DNA of 5,192 nt, from positions 1-5,192 of the forward strand of contig MVQQ01000061.1 in NCBI GenBank assembly GCA_002067555.1, read 5' to 3'. The translations under genes and the position numbers were made by a program. Below the pieces are notes generated by a model. It was given only the letters and a program-made list of their open reading frames with translations, made no database searches and was not told the DNA's origin. This stretch comes from Syntrophorhabdus sp. PtaB.Bin184 (GTDB lineage: Bacteria > Desulfobacterota > Syntrophorhabdia > Syntrophorhabdales > Syntrophorhabdaceae). Of this stretch, positions 1-5,117 are shown in pieces (the first letter of the stretch is position 1; each line of letters begins with the position of its first letter).

Positions 1-822
1 GTTCGTGCAGTTGAACTCCTTGACGAGTTTCGGCCAGTGTTCCATGCGCATCTGCACATCCCAGCTGAAACCTCCCGAAGCGAGGACGAGAGCCTTCTTG
101 GCCCTTACATTCACGACCTTGCTGCCTCTCTTGACCTCAACTCCAAGGACGGGGCTCTTGGGATCGGCGTCCTTGCGCCAGATCCAGGTGACCTGGGAAT
201 TGAGCGCCATCTTGGCTCCGCGTTTCTCGGCTATCTTCTTGAGGGCTTCGGTATAGTCCTTGCCGGAGTTGTGGGCCGAGAAGTGCGCGCGGTACGCGGT
301 GTGTCCGCCACCGATAACGAGGACATCCCCGACCTGGGCGCCTCCCTCGTCGATCATCCAGTTCAGAGCATCGGGCGCTTCCTTCGCCATGACCTCAACG
401 AGCTCCGGGATGTTGAAGAAATCGCCGCCCTTCAGGGTATCCTGAATGTGCTGATTGACGCTGTCCTCGCCGAGGTTCTTTTTCTGACGAAGATGCATCT
501 TGTCATCCCACGCGGCGTAGCCGCCGCCGTTGATGATGGAGTTTCCGCCGTAGATGGGCATTTTCTCGAGGATGACGGTTTTCGCGCCGTTGCCGGCCGC
601 TTCCGCCGCAGCCGCAAGGCCCGCAAACCCTGAGCCGATGACGACAACGTCCCATGTCTCATCCCATTTCTGGGGCAGCTTTTTCGTGACAGCCTCTGCG
701 GTGCCGGGAGCCGCAAGGTTCAACGCCGCCCCCGCCACTGACGCCAGCGCCCCAACGGCCGCCGCGCCCTTGAGCAACGACCGCCTGCTCATGCCTTTCT
801 GTTCCGCATCTCCGTCTTTCAT
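1..822 (-). CDS. Tat-exported FAD-dependent oxidoreductase, flavocytochrome c / fumarate reductase flavoprotein-like (N-terminal part, cut by window edge)
   Basis: Only the first 274 codons are present; the gene continues beyond position 1. The N-terminus carries a twin-arginine signal, S-R-R-S-L-L-K-G at residues 12-19, then an Ala-rich hydrophobic stretch and a likely signal peptidase site after A42-E43-A44. The mature protein opens with a Rossmann FAD-binding fold: WDVVVIGSGFAG (57-68, the GxGxxG loop), E86 at the end of the second strand (expected to bind the ADP ribose) and GGNS at 91-94. This is the standard start of the FAD_binding_2 family (fumarate reductase, flavocytochrome c, urocanate reductase, 3-ketosteroid dehydrogenase). 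A later ALVLASGGF motif also fits this family. By inference it is a periplasmic reductase or dehydrogenase; substrate and heme partner cannot be told because the catalytic half is missing. The ATG at 822 is chosen because AAAAGGAGG lies 4 bases upstream; the internal ATG at 792 has a poorer site. Confidence 0.9.
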   Translation of the reverse strand, partial: MKDGDAEQKGMSRRSLLKGAAAVGALASVAGAALNLAAPGTAEAVTKKLPQKWDETWDVVVIGSGFAGLAAAAEAAGNGAKTVILEKMPIYGGNSIINGGGYAAWDDKMHLRQKKNLGEDSVNQHIQDTLKGGDFFNIPELVEVMAKEAPDALNWMIDEGGAQVGDVLVIGGGHTAYRAHFSAHNSGKDYTEALKKIAEKRGAKMALNSQVTWIWRKDADPKSPVLGVEVKRGSKVVNVRAKKALVLASGGFSWDVQMRMEHWPKLVKEFNCTN

Positions 823-826
823 GTCT

Positions 827-832
827 CCTCCT
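827..832 (-). promoter_or_regulatory. Shine-Dalgarno of the flavoprotein gene
   Basis: On the minus strand AGGAGG is followed by AGAC and then the ATG at 822. The full-consensus match and 4-base spacing fix the start upstream of the Tat motif rather than at the internal ATG at 792. Confidence 0.8.
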
Positions 833-874
833 TTTGTGTTTCCTCCCCCACCGTAAAAGTCGACCCGAAACTGC

Positions 875-896
875 TAATAATGTAATGGAATTATTA
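875..896. repeat. Inverted repeat over the expected transcription start of the flavoprotein gene
   Basis: TAATAAT (875-881) and ATTATTA (890-896) form a perfect 7-bp inverted repeat with an 8-base centre. It abuts the proposed -10 box and spans the predicted +1, where a repressor dimer could bind. It is AT-rich, so chance is possible, and no specific regulator is implied. Confidence 0.4.
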
Positions 897-926
897 AGAT
901 TACTTAACATTCATCGTTTTTGTCAA
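897..926 (-). promoter_or_regulatory. Probable sigma70-type promoter of the flavoprotein gene
   Basis: On the minus strand a perfect -35 hexamer TTGACA (926-921) is followed after 18 bases by TAATCT (902-897), a weak 3/6 match to the -10 consensus. Transcription would start near 890, leaving a leader of about 70 bases before the ATG at 822. The surroundings are AT-rich. The -35 box is convincing; the -10 assignment is less certain. Confidence 0.5.
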
Positions 927-996
927 GAATTCTTTTTGATTTTGCGGTTGTTCGCAGAGTGGGGTGGGGGAAAGAAGGGTTTCTCTTCCCTATCAC

Positions 997-1017
997 CTGT
1001 TTTGCCTCTTGCAACAG
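997..1017 (-). terminator. Weak hairpin just after the ATPase stop codon
   Basis: On the minus strand CTGTTGC and GCAAAACAG (two-base bulge) can pair around a 5-base AAGAG loop, beginning 2 bases after the TAG stop. No U-tract follows, so this is not a canonical intrinsic terminator. It may only stabilise the mRNA end. No better terminator is visible between the two minus-strand genes. Confidence 0.25.
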
Positions 1018-1019
1018 TT

Positions 1020-2153
1020 CTACAGCACGAAATCCAGGTAGTTATCCCTGTTTACCAGTGAGAAGGTTGAGTTCTTGTACTGTCTCACCCAGTCAGAAGG
1101 GGCTTTGGGTTTCTTCTTGTCCGACCACTTGAACTCATAACCGGCCAGAGTGTTTTCCCGTTCTTCCACGAGATCAAGTTCCTGACCGCCGTATGTACGC
1201 CAAAAATAGAAAGAACCGTACGTACCCTGGTACGTCCATTTCTTGATCCGCTCGGTGACGAGGAAGTTCTCCCACAGTTGTCCCGCGTCATTGCGGCTGT
1301 CGAGGGGATTAAAGGCCGCTATGACCGCATTGCGGATACCGTTGTCGAGAAAATAATACTTGGCCTTGGTGATGACCTCTTTCCTCAGGTTCCTGCTGAA
1401 GCCCCCGATCCGCCTGATGACGAAGGCCTTTTCGAAGATGTCGAGATACCGGCCGATCGTCTTGACGTCCAGCTTGACCTGTGTGGCGATCTCATTGAGG
1501 GAGACCTGGCTGCCTATCTGGAAGGCGATCAGCTTGAGGATATCGAGGAGGACGCCGGGGGCCTTGACGCGGTCGAGCGCGAGGACATCCTTGAGCAGAT
1601 AAGAACTCACAAGCTCTTCGAGGATGGCCATCTTATCCTTGCGGTTTCTCGCCGTCACAACCTCGGGATAAGAGCCGAAAACGAGGTAGTCCTCCAGGCG
1701 CTCTTTCAATTCATGACGATTGTGGATCGAGAGAAGCTCCTGCTGCGCTATCGGGTAAAGGACCACCGTATTCTTCCGTCCCGTCAGGGGTTCTCCCACC
1801 GCACCGGCAAGGTCAAAAGACGACGACCCCGTGGCTATGACCATGACACCGGGCATCTGGTCTATGATGATCTTCAGGCCCTTGCCGATATGGGGTATGT
1901 ACTGCGCTTCGTCAACAGCAATAAGCTCATATCCGGAGGCGTACTCAAGGATCCGGTCGAAATCCTGAGACCCCAGGATCTGCCGGACTTTGATATTGTC
2001 TCCGGAGTCGAGTTTGCTCTTCAGCTTCGTTCCAGACAGGAATTCGGTAAGCAGGGTTGTCTTGCCCACGCGCCTTGGCCCATAGATGATAAGAGCCTTG
2101 CCCGGCTTCACGAGTTCTTTCACTTTGTAGGCGCGGTCTATCATAGAGGGCAT
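1020..2153 (-). CDS. AAA-type ATPase with C-terminal DUF4143 domain
   Basis: The protein is 377 residues, normal for AAA_14 + DUF4143 proteins. The ATPase half has a Walker A motif GPRRVGKTT (25-33), a Walker B motif LIAVDEAQ (77-84) and a sensor-1-like ATGSSS (107-112). The middle holds a helical, winged-helix-like segment (about 200-250). The C-terminal DUF4143 region carries WEN (E295), GQELDLV (D327) and YEFKW (E340, K342). This E...D...ExK spacing resembles a PD-(D/E)xK nuclease-like core. The family is widespread, often horizontally transferred, and has no firmly established function; roles in nucleic-acid processing or stress have been supposed. The first ATG (2153) has no Shine-Dalgarno and lies inside a perfect TATAAT. 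The second ATG (2144, giving 374 residues beginning M-I-D-R) matches the usual family start better and may be the true one on a leaderless mRNA. The gene stands alone, with its own promoter and divergent from the pilin operon. Confidence 0.92.
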   Translation of the reverse strand: MPSMIDRAYKVKELVKPGKALIIYGPRRVGKTTLLTEFLSGTKLKSKLDSGDNIKVRQILGSQDFDRILEYASGYELIAVDEAQYIPHIGKGLKIIIDQMPGVMVIATGSSSFDLAGAVGEPLTGRKNTVVLYPIAQQELLSIHNRHELKERLEDYLVFGSYPEVVTARNRKDKMAILEELVSSYLLKDVLALDRVKAPGVLLDILKLIAFQIGSQVSLNEIATQVKLDVKTIGRYLDIFEKAFVIRRIGGFSRNLRKEVITKAKYYFLDNGIRNAVIAAFNPLDSRNDAGQLWENFLVTERIKKWTYQGTYGSFYFWRTYGGQELDLVEERENTLAGYEFKWSDKKKPKAPSDWVRQYKNSTFSLVNRDNYLDFVL

Positions 2154-2180
2154 TATATCTCAAATCCACAAATTTAGCAA
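2152..2180 (-). promoter_or_regulatory. Promoter of the ATPase gene, overlapping its first ATG
   Basis: On the minus strand TTGCTA (2180-2175, 4/6) is separated by 17 bases from a perfect TATAAT (2157-2152). Standard spacing puts +1 at 2145 or 2144. That is inside the longest reading frame, at the ATG of codon 4. The promoter therefore predicts either a leaderless transcript starting at the 2144 ATG, or that the real promoter lies further upstream. Confidence 0.55.
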
Positions 2181-2217
2181 AATATATGGAGTGAGAATCC
2201 GTAAATTCAAGAAAATC

Positions 2218-2336
2218 GGGTAATGGGTGTCAGGCAATGGGTTATGGGATCCTCTGCCTCAGTCTACTCCGCCGTTCCCAGCTTTCATTCGAATCGCCCG
2301 TAGCCCATTACCCCTTTCCCCCTTCCCATTTGCCTG
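2218..2336. repeat. Intergenic low-complexity repeats in inverted orientation (GGGTAATGGG type)
   Basis: The left side has three related plus-strand units: GGGTAATGGG (2218-2227), CAGGCAATGGG (2231-2241) and GGGTTATGGG (2239-2248). The right side has their complements: CCCGTAGCCC (2297-2306), CCCATTACCC (2304-2313) and CCCATTTGCCTG (2325-2336). GGGTAATGGG/CCCATTACCC pair perfectly; CAGGCAATGGG/CCCATTTGCCTG pair with one extra base. The arms flank about 48 bases of ordinary sequence. This looks like a small non-coding repeat element of the dispersed intergenic type, but dispersal cannot be shown from one window. It lies between the divergent ATPase and pilin promoters. Confidence 0.6.
2297..2327 (-). 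other. G-quadruplex motif on the minus strand
   Basis: Read on the minus strand there are five G-runs of 3, 5, 4, 3 and 3 bases separated by loops of 2, 3, 4 and 4 bases. This satisfies the usual four-runs-of-three, loops-of-1-7 rule. It ends at or just before the -35 region of the pilin operon promoter. The pattern follows from the repeat units here, so formation in the cell is unproven. Confidence 0.45.
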
Positions 2337-2365
2337 TTGGCATTCTATAATCGTTTGTATAAAAT
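2337..2365 (+). promoter_or_regulatory. Promoter of the pilin-like operon
   Basis: TTGGCA (2337-2342, 5/6) and TAAAAT (2360-2365, 5/6) are 17 bases apart, giving a start near 2372 and a leader of about 28 bases. An overlapping alternative is TTCCCA (2323-2328) with a perfect TATAAT (2346-2351), also at 17 bases. I see no sigma54 -24/-12 element with correct GG-N10-GC spacing, although many pilin genes use one. Confidence 0.6.
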
Positions 2366-2399
2366 AGGAAACGTACGGTAGCTAAGGAAAAAGGAAGCG

Positions 2400-2909
2400 A
2401 TGAGGAGAGACAGAAGAGTGGGCTGCGGTCAGCGACAACCGAAGGGTTTTACGGCGATAGAGCTCATCATCGTTATTCTTGTCCTGGGAGTCCTTACCGC
2501 ATCCATCATGATCAAGAACCCCTTTACCGTGAGCGATTACAGTTCCATAGCTGCGGACCAGCTTATCGCGGACATTCAGTACGTGCAGATGAAGGCTATG
2601 GGCGCGGGAAGCGCAAGGGCCATAAGCTTCGCCCCGGGGTCCCGCGAATATACCATCCAGGAGGAAGCAGAGACGAGGAAACTTCCCCAGGACAACAGCG
2701 GGAATCCCGTTGTCACCACCACGAATTTTGGAGGTTACGGGCACAGGCTCTTTTTCAACTCCCTGGGAGAGCCCTGCCTGTCGACCACTTCCCCGCCCTC
2801 GTCCTGTACGGGCTGTCCCTCGGGCACGGGATGCACGGTGAGTATCGGTACTTCATCTCTCGCGCACAGGGTGATCACTATCTATCCGGAAACGGGCGAG
2901 GTCAGATGA
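2400..2909 (+). CDS. Type IV pilin-like protein, GspH/FimT- or MshC-like, prepilin-type N-terminus
   Basis: The 169-residue product begins with a 16-residue basic leader (five Arg in the first 12 residues) ending in K15-G16, followed by FTAIELIIVILVLGVL. This is a classic prepilin peptidase site with Phe1 and Glu5 of the mature protein, then a hydrophobic helix for membrane storage and filament packing. After the helix, DQLIADIQYVQMKAM matches the region typical of GspH/FimT and MshC, and the C-terminus ITIYPETGEVR fits the strand closing those folds. Four cysteines (C126, C136, C139, C145) cluster in a Pro/Ser/Thr/Gly-rich loop. It is the first gene of a four-gene overlapping operon; the ATG is preceded by AAGGA at about 4 bases and a good promoter. 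GspH in type II secretion, or a minor pilin, are the two readings; without machinery genes nearby I cannot decide. Confidence 0.88.
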   Translation: MRRDRRVGCGQRQPKGFTAIELIIVILVLGVLTASIMIKNPFTVSDYSSIAADQLIADIQYVQMKAMGAGSARAISFAPGSREYTIQEEAETRKLPQDNSGNPVVTTTNFGGYGHRLFFNSLGEPCLSTTSPPSSCTGCPSGTGCTVSIGTSSLAHRVITIYPETGEVR

Positions 2910-3346
2910 GAATGAGAGGGTTTCGATTTTTCCGGATCATTCTATCCAGCAAAGGTTTCTCCTTGATAGAACTCGTAACGTTCATTATCGTCGGAGGGAT
3001 CATCCTGCCGGCATCCATCGTTGCTTTCACGACCGTGATGGGCAATTTTTCGGCACCGGACTACCAGGTTAAGGCAAGGTTCTATTGCCAGCAGACAATG
3101 GAACAATTGACGAGCAATGCCTACACAGGCATTTCCGTGACAGGGGGGGACTTTGTCGGGGCGTCGCCCGAGACGGGGTTCCAGCGAAAATGGAACATCT
3201 GCTATGTTTCTGCATCGAACCCCGTTCAGTGCGCAGCCGACCAGACGGTGGATACCAATTACAAGAAATTGACCATCTCGGTAACGACGCCTGACAATTC
3301 TGTGTACGACGTCTCTACCTTGATCTCGAGAAGGCCGAAAAGTTGA
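2906..3346 (+). CDS. Type IV pilin-like minor pilin (PilV/GspI- or MshD-like)
   Basis: The 146-residue product has a 17-residue leader rich in Arg and Phe, ending S-K-G17. It is followed by FSLIELVTFIIVGGII, the prepilin cleavage site with mature Glu5 (E22) and a membrane helix. The helix is followed by DYQVKARFYCQQTMEQLTS, resembling the post-helix segment of PilV/GspI/MshD-type proteins. Cysteines are C61, C99 and C109. The ATG at 2906 overlaps the previous stop as ATGA, and GCGAGG lies 4 bases upstream; the ATG at 2912 is an alternative two codons in. The frame stays open upstream to 2831, but that extension runs over the first gene and would bury the signal, so I reject it. The overlap implies translational coupling and roughly stoichiometric synthesis with its neighbours. 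Confidence 0.85.
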   Translation: MRMRGFRFFRIILSSKGFSLIELVTFIIVGGIILPASIVAFTTVMGNFSAPDYQVKARFYCQQTMEQLTSNAYTGISVTGGDFVGASPETGFQRKWNICYVSASNPVQCAADQTVDTNYKKLTISVTTPDNSVYDVSTLISRRPKS

Positions 3347-3933
3347 AAAGCATTGTCCGGGACTTAAAGGGTTTCACACTGATAGAGATCATTACAGTGG
3401 TGATAGTCCTCGCCATACTCGGATCGTTCACCTTTTCGTTCATCGACCACGCCATGAAGATATATCTGACGGGAAGCAGGCAGAGAGTGCTTTACCAGGA
3501 AGCCTCATATATCATGGAGAGACTGACAAGGGAGATGCGGGATGCTCGGACGGTGTCGATAGATTCGACTACGGGCGGCCTGTTGATCACAAAAGCCGCT
3601 CATCCGTCCAACAGCATTGTTACCGACAGCTCCACAAGCGTTCTGTTCTACAGGAATTCCAGCAGGGAGATGATACGAAGTTCCACCTCCGTCGCTAATA
3701 TGTCGATCGGGAAGAACGTGGAGGTTTTCTCACCATCCCTGTCATCATGTTCAAGTGGTGTATCGAATTGCACTGTGACCATCAGCCTGCAACTCACCGA
3801 TTCGGGAATACCCATCAACGATGCGGGCGCACGCTCGGTAGTCCTTGCAACAACGATATCGCCAAAGAATATCCAAACCGGCACGTATGACAGCAGGTGT
3901 TTCAACGGTGACTATGAAGACGTTATCCGGTAA
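3343..3933 (+). CDS. Type IV pilin-like minor pilin (PilW/GspJ- or MshO-like), TTG start
   Basis: The 196-residue product has a short leader MKSIVRDLKG with cleavage after G10, then FTLIEIITVVIVLAILGSF with mature Glu5 (E15). The segment YIMERLTREMRDARTVS (about 49-65) is the hallmark of the PilW/GspJ/MshO group. The C-terminal half is Ser/Thr-rich with likely beta strands, and has cysteines at 136, 143 and 186. Initiation is at TTG (3343), overlapping the previous TGA as TTGA. A GAGAAGG sequence 8 bases upstream supports it, and no ATG lies between it and the cleavage site. In type II secretion GspJ joins GspI and GspK at the pseudopilus tip; a similar role is inferred from gene order. Confidence 0.86.
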   Translation: MKSIVRDLKGFTLIEIITVVIVLAILGSFTFSFIDHAMKIYLTGSRQRVLYQEASYIMERLTREMRDARTVSIDSTTGGLLITKAAHPSNSIVTDSSTSVLFYRNSSREMIRSSTSVANMSIGKNVEVFSPSLSSCSSGVSNCTVTISLQLTDSGIPINDAGARSVVLATTISPKNIQTGTYDSRCFNGDYEDVIR

Positions 3934-4873
3934 TGACAGGGGCATGTCCCTCGTAGTCCTCATCGTTGCGATGACCCTTATAGCCGTCCTCGGTGCGAGT
4001 TTTGTCGCCCTTGTCGCCTCCAAGCACAAGGGCTTTCAATATCAGCGGGATTCCTATCGGGCCATCAATCTGGCACACGCCGGGATCGAGTATGCGAGCC
4101 GCTACGTTGGAGACGGTATCCTCCTCACCGAAAATACGAGCGATTTTCTCCATAGCCCGGGCTCCTATCCCAACGTCCCGGTGACGACGATCGTCCCTGA
4201 TACGACGAATCTGGGTACGACGCAATGGAAAAGATTTGATTTTCCGGATGACGGCGGCAGTTTTTACCTGAGCTACTATCTCAACCCATCGGACCCGGAT
4301 AATGCTGATACCAACAAAGTGCTCTATTCAGTGGGCGTATCGGGGAACGCCCAAAGAACGGTACGGTTAAAGAAGTTCCTGTCCTATGCCTCGCCAAGCC
4401 TTGCCGGACTGGGAAAGCTGAACATCGTCCCCGGGTACCATCCGTACATTTCGGGGCGCTATGTTGTGGTCCCGGTGATAAACATGTACGACTCGTCGCT
4501 CACGATCACTTCGCTGACCTTTGAATTGAATTCCACGGACAACAATATCAAGCATCTGGAGAGAATATATTTCAATGATTCCTCGACATCGGTCGGTTCA
4601 TCGATCTACCAGGCCTCATGGTACCCATCCGTCCTGACGGACTGGTGCCTTTGGGGTTCACCCCCGTGCTATGATTACGTCGATGATTCGATACGTATCC
4701 CCGATACAGGCGTCACCAAGACAATGGATCTTACGAATAGCACGATAGGAGGCCACTATATAAGGTGGTTCTTCTTCAGGTTCGGCGAATCCGGAACGGC
4801 TGTTTTGAGAGGTACGTATACGATCACGTTCAACTATTCCGGCGGCGCCGCCGTTATCAAGTTTACCCTGTAG
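3914..4873 (+). CDS. Pilin-like protein lacking Glu5 (PilX/GspK- or MshP-like) with large C-terminal domain; candidate tip protein
   Basis: From the ATG at 3914 the product is 319 residues. The leader MKTLSGNDRG ends in a cleavage Gly (G10) followed by MSLVVLIVAMTLIAVLGASFV. Position 5 of the mature protein is Val (V15), not Glu, as in GspK and PilX-like proteins that cap filaments. QRDSYRAINLAHAGIEYASR (about 50-69) matches the 'AFnLAeAGie' segment typical of PilX-type proteins. The rest, about 230 residues, is rich in Ser, Thr, Tyr and aromatic residues and predicted beta, with a CX6C pair (C245, C252). I recognise no known domain there. An adhesive or substrate-binding tip role is inference. 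The gene overlaps the preceding stop by 20 bases. GTG at 3908 is an alternative start with AGGTG 8 bases upstream and is nearly as good. The frame is open from 3845 but extra residues would lie inside the previous gene. Confidence 0.82.
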   Translation: MKTLSGNDRGMSLVVLIVAMTLIAVLGASFVALVASKHKGFQYQRDSYRAINLAHAGIEYASRYVGDGILLTENTSDFLHSPGSYPNVPVTTIVPDTTNLGTTQWKRFDFPDDGGSFYLSYYLNPSDPDNADTNKVLYSVGVSGNAQRTVRLKKFLSYASPSLAGLGKLNIVPGYHPYISGRYVVVPVINMYDSSLTITSLTFELNSTDNNIKHLERIYFNDSSTSVGSSIYQASWYPSVLTDWCLWGSPPCYDYVDDSIRIPDTGVTKTMDLTNSTIGGHYIRWFFFRFGESGTAVLRGTYTITFNYSGGAAVIKFTL

Positions 4874-5050
4874 CCGGAGGGCGAATCGGATTCAACCGTC
4901 TATCCGCTGTTTCCAGCGTGCTCTCCGTCATTCCTCCCAGGGGGACATATAGGACGTTCGATGTAGACAATGTCAACGCCAAAGACTTCCTCGCCCGTCG
5001 ATTAGGTCGTCGGTTTCCTCTCCTTCCCCGTCTCCCTTCTGGCACAAGCC
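4874..5050. other. Intergenic stretch with no recognised gene
   Basis: No reading frame here has a credible start, ribosome site or recognisable protein. A small hairpin, CGGAT/ATCCG (4887-4891 with 4902-4906), lies soon after the operon stop but has a 10-base loop and no U-tract, so no intrinsic terminator is evident. The right part (about 5005-5040) is pyrimidine-rich on the plus strand. Confidence 0.5.
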
Positions 5051-5052
5051 CC

Positions 5053-5081
5053 TTGACCTTTGTCCAAATGTACATTAATAT
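5053..5081 (+). promoter_or_regulatory. Promoter of the probable antitoxin gene
   Basis: TTGACC (5053-5058, 5/6) and TAATAT (5076-5081, 4/6) are separated by exactly 17 bases, placing +1 near 5088. That gives a leader of about 30 bases before the ATG at 5118. The -10 box lies inside the first palindrome of the operator, so a bound antitoxin would block polymerase. Confidence 0.65.
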
Positions 5082-5102
5082 GTACTCTACAAAGTACTTT
5101 GT
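5069..5102. promoter_or_regulatory. Operator with three GTAC-centred sites at 12-bp spacing
   Basis: Hexamers TGTACA (5069-5074), TGTACT (5081-5086) and AGTACT (5093-5098) repeat every 12 bp. The first two also form a perfect inverted repeat, GTACAT-TAAT-ATGTAC (5070-5085). The third is the centre of a perfect 14-bp palindrome, ACAAAGTACTTTGT (5089-5102). The array covers the -10 box and the transcription start. Known YefM-YoeB operators contain TGTACA-core palindromes with 12-bp centre-to-centre spacing, so this is a strong candidate for antitoxin autoregulation. Confidence 0.7.
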
Positions 5103-5117
5103 GGTTGAGAGGTGAGC

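Noticed and set aside
37..633. A 198-codon plus-strand frame opposite the flavoprotein
   Set aside because: The minus strand encodes an unmistakable Tat signal and FAD-binding fold; the plus-strand frame is its shadow.
964..992. Hairpin AGGG/CCCT in the purine/pyrimidine tract upstream of the flavoprotein promoter
   Set aside because: Only 4 bp can pair around an 8-base loop, with no U-tract in either direction.
1278..2177. A 299-codon open frame on the plus strand, opposite the ATPase gene
   Set aside because: It is antisense to a complete gene with Walker A, Walker B and DUF4143 motifs. Its product shows no recognisable motif and its composition (Asp/Glu/Arg-rich) is what a mirrored coding frame gives.
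2218..2336. CRISPR array or insertion sequence
   Set aside because: The repeats are short, inverted and irregularly spaced, with no uniform spacers, transposase or target-site duplication.
2331..2365. A sigma54 promoter for the pilin operon (TGGCA at 2338-2342)
   Set aside because: The required GC element about 10 bases after GG is absent; sigma70-type boxes fit much better.
4887..4906. Intrinsic terminator after the pilin operon
   Set aside because: Only a 5-bp stem with a 10-base loop and no U-tract follows.
4863..5075. A 70-codon minus-strand frame rich in Arg
   Set aside because: No ribosome site and no recognisable motif; its Arg-rich composition looks like translated pyrimidine-rich non-coding sequence.
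4765..5115. A 116-codon plus-strand frame running past the end of the pilin operon
   Set aside because: Its first third overlaps the fourth pilin-like gene in another frame, it has no ribosome site at its start, and its end covers the antitoxin promoter and operator.
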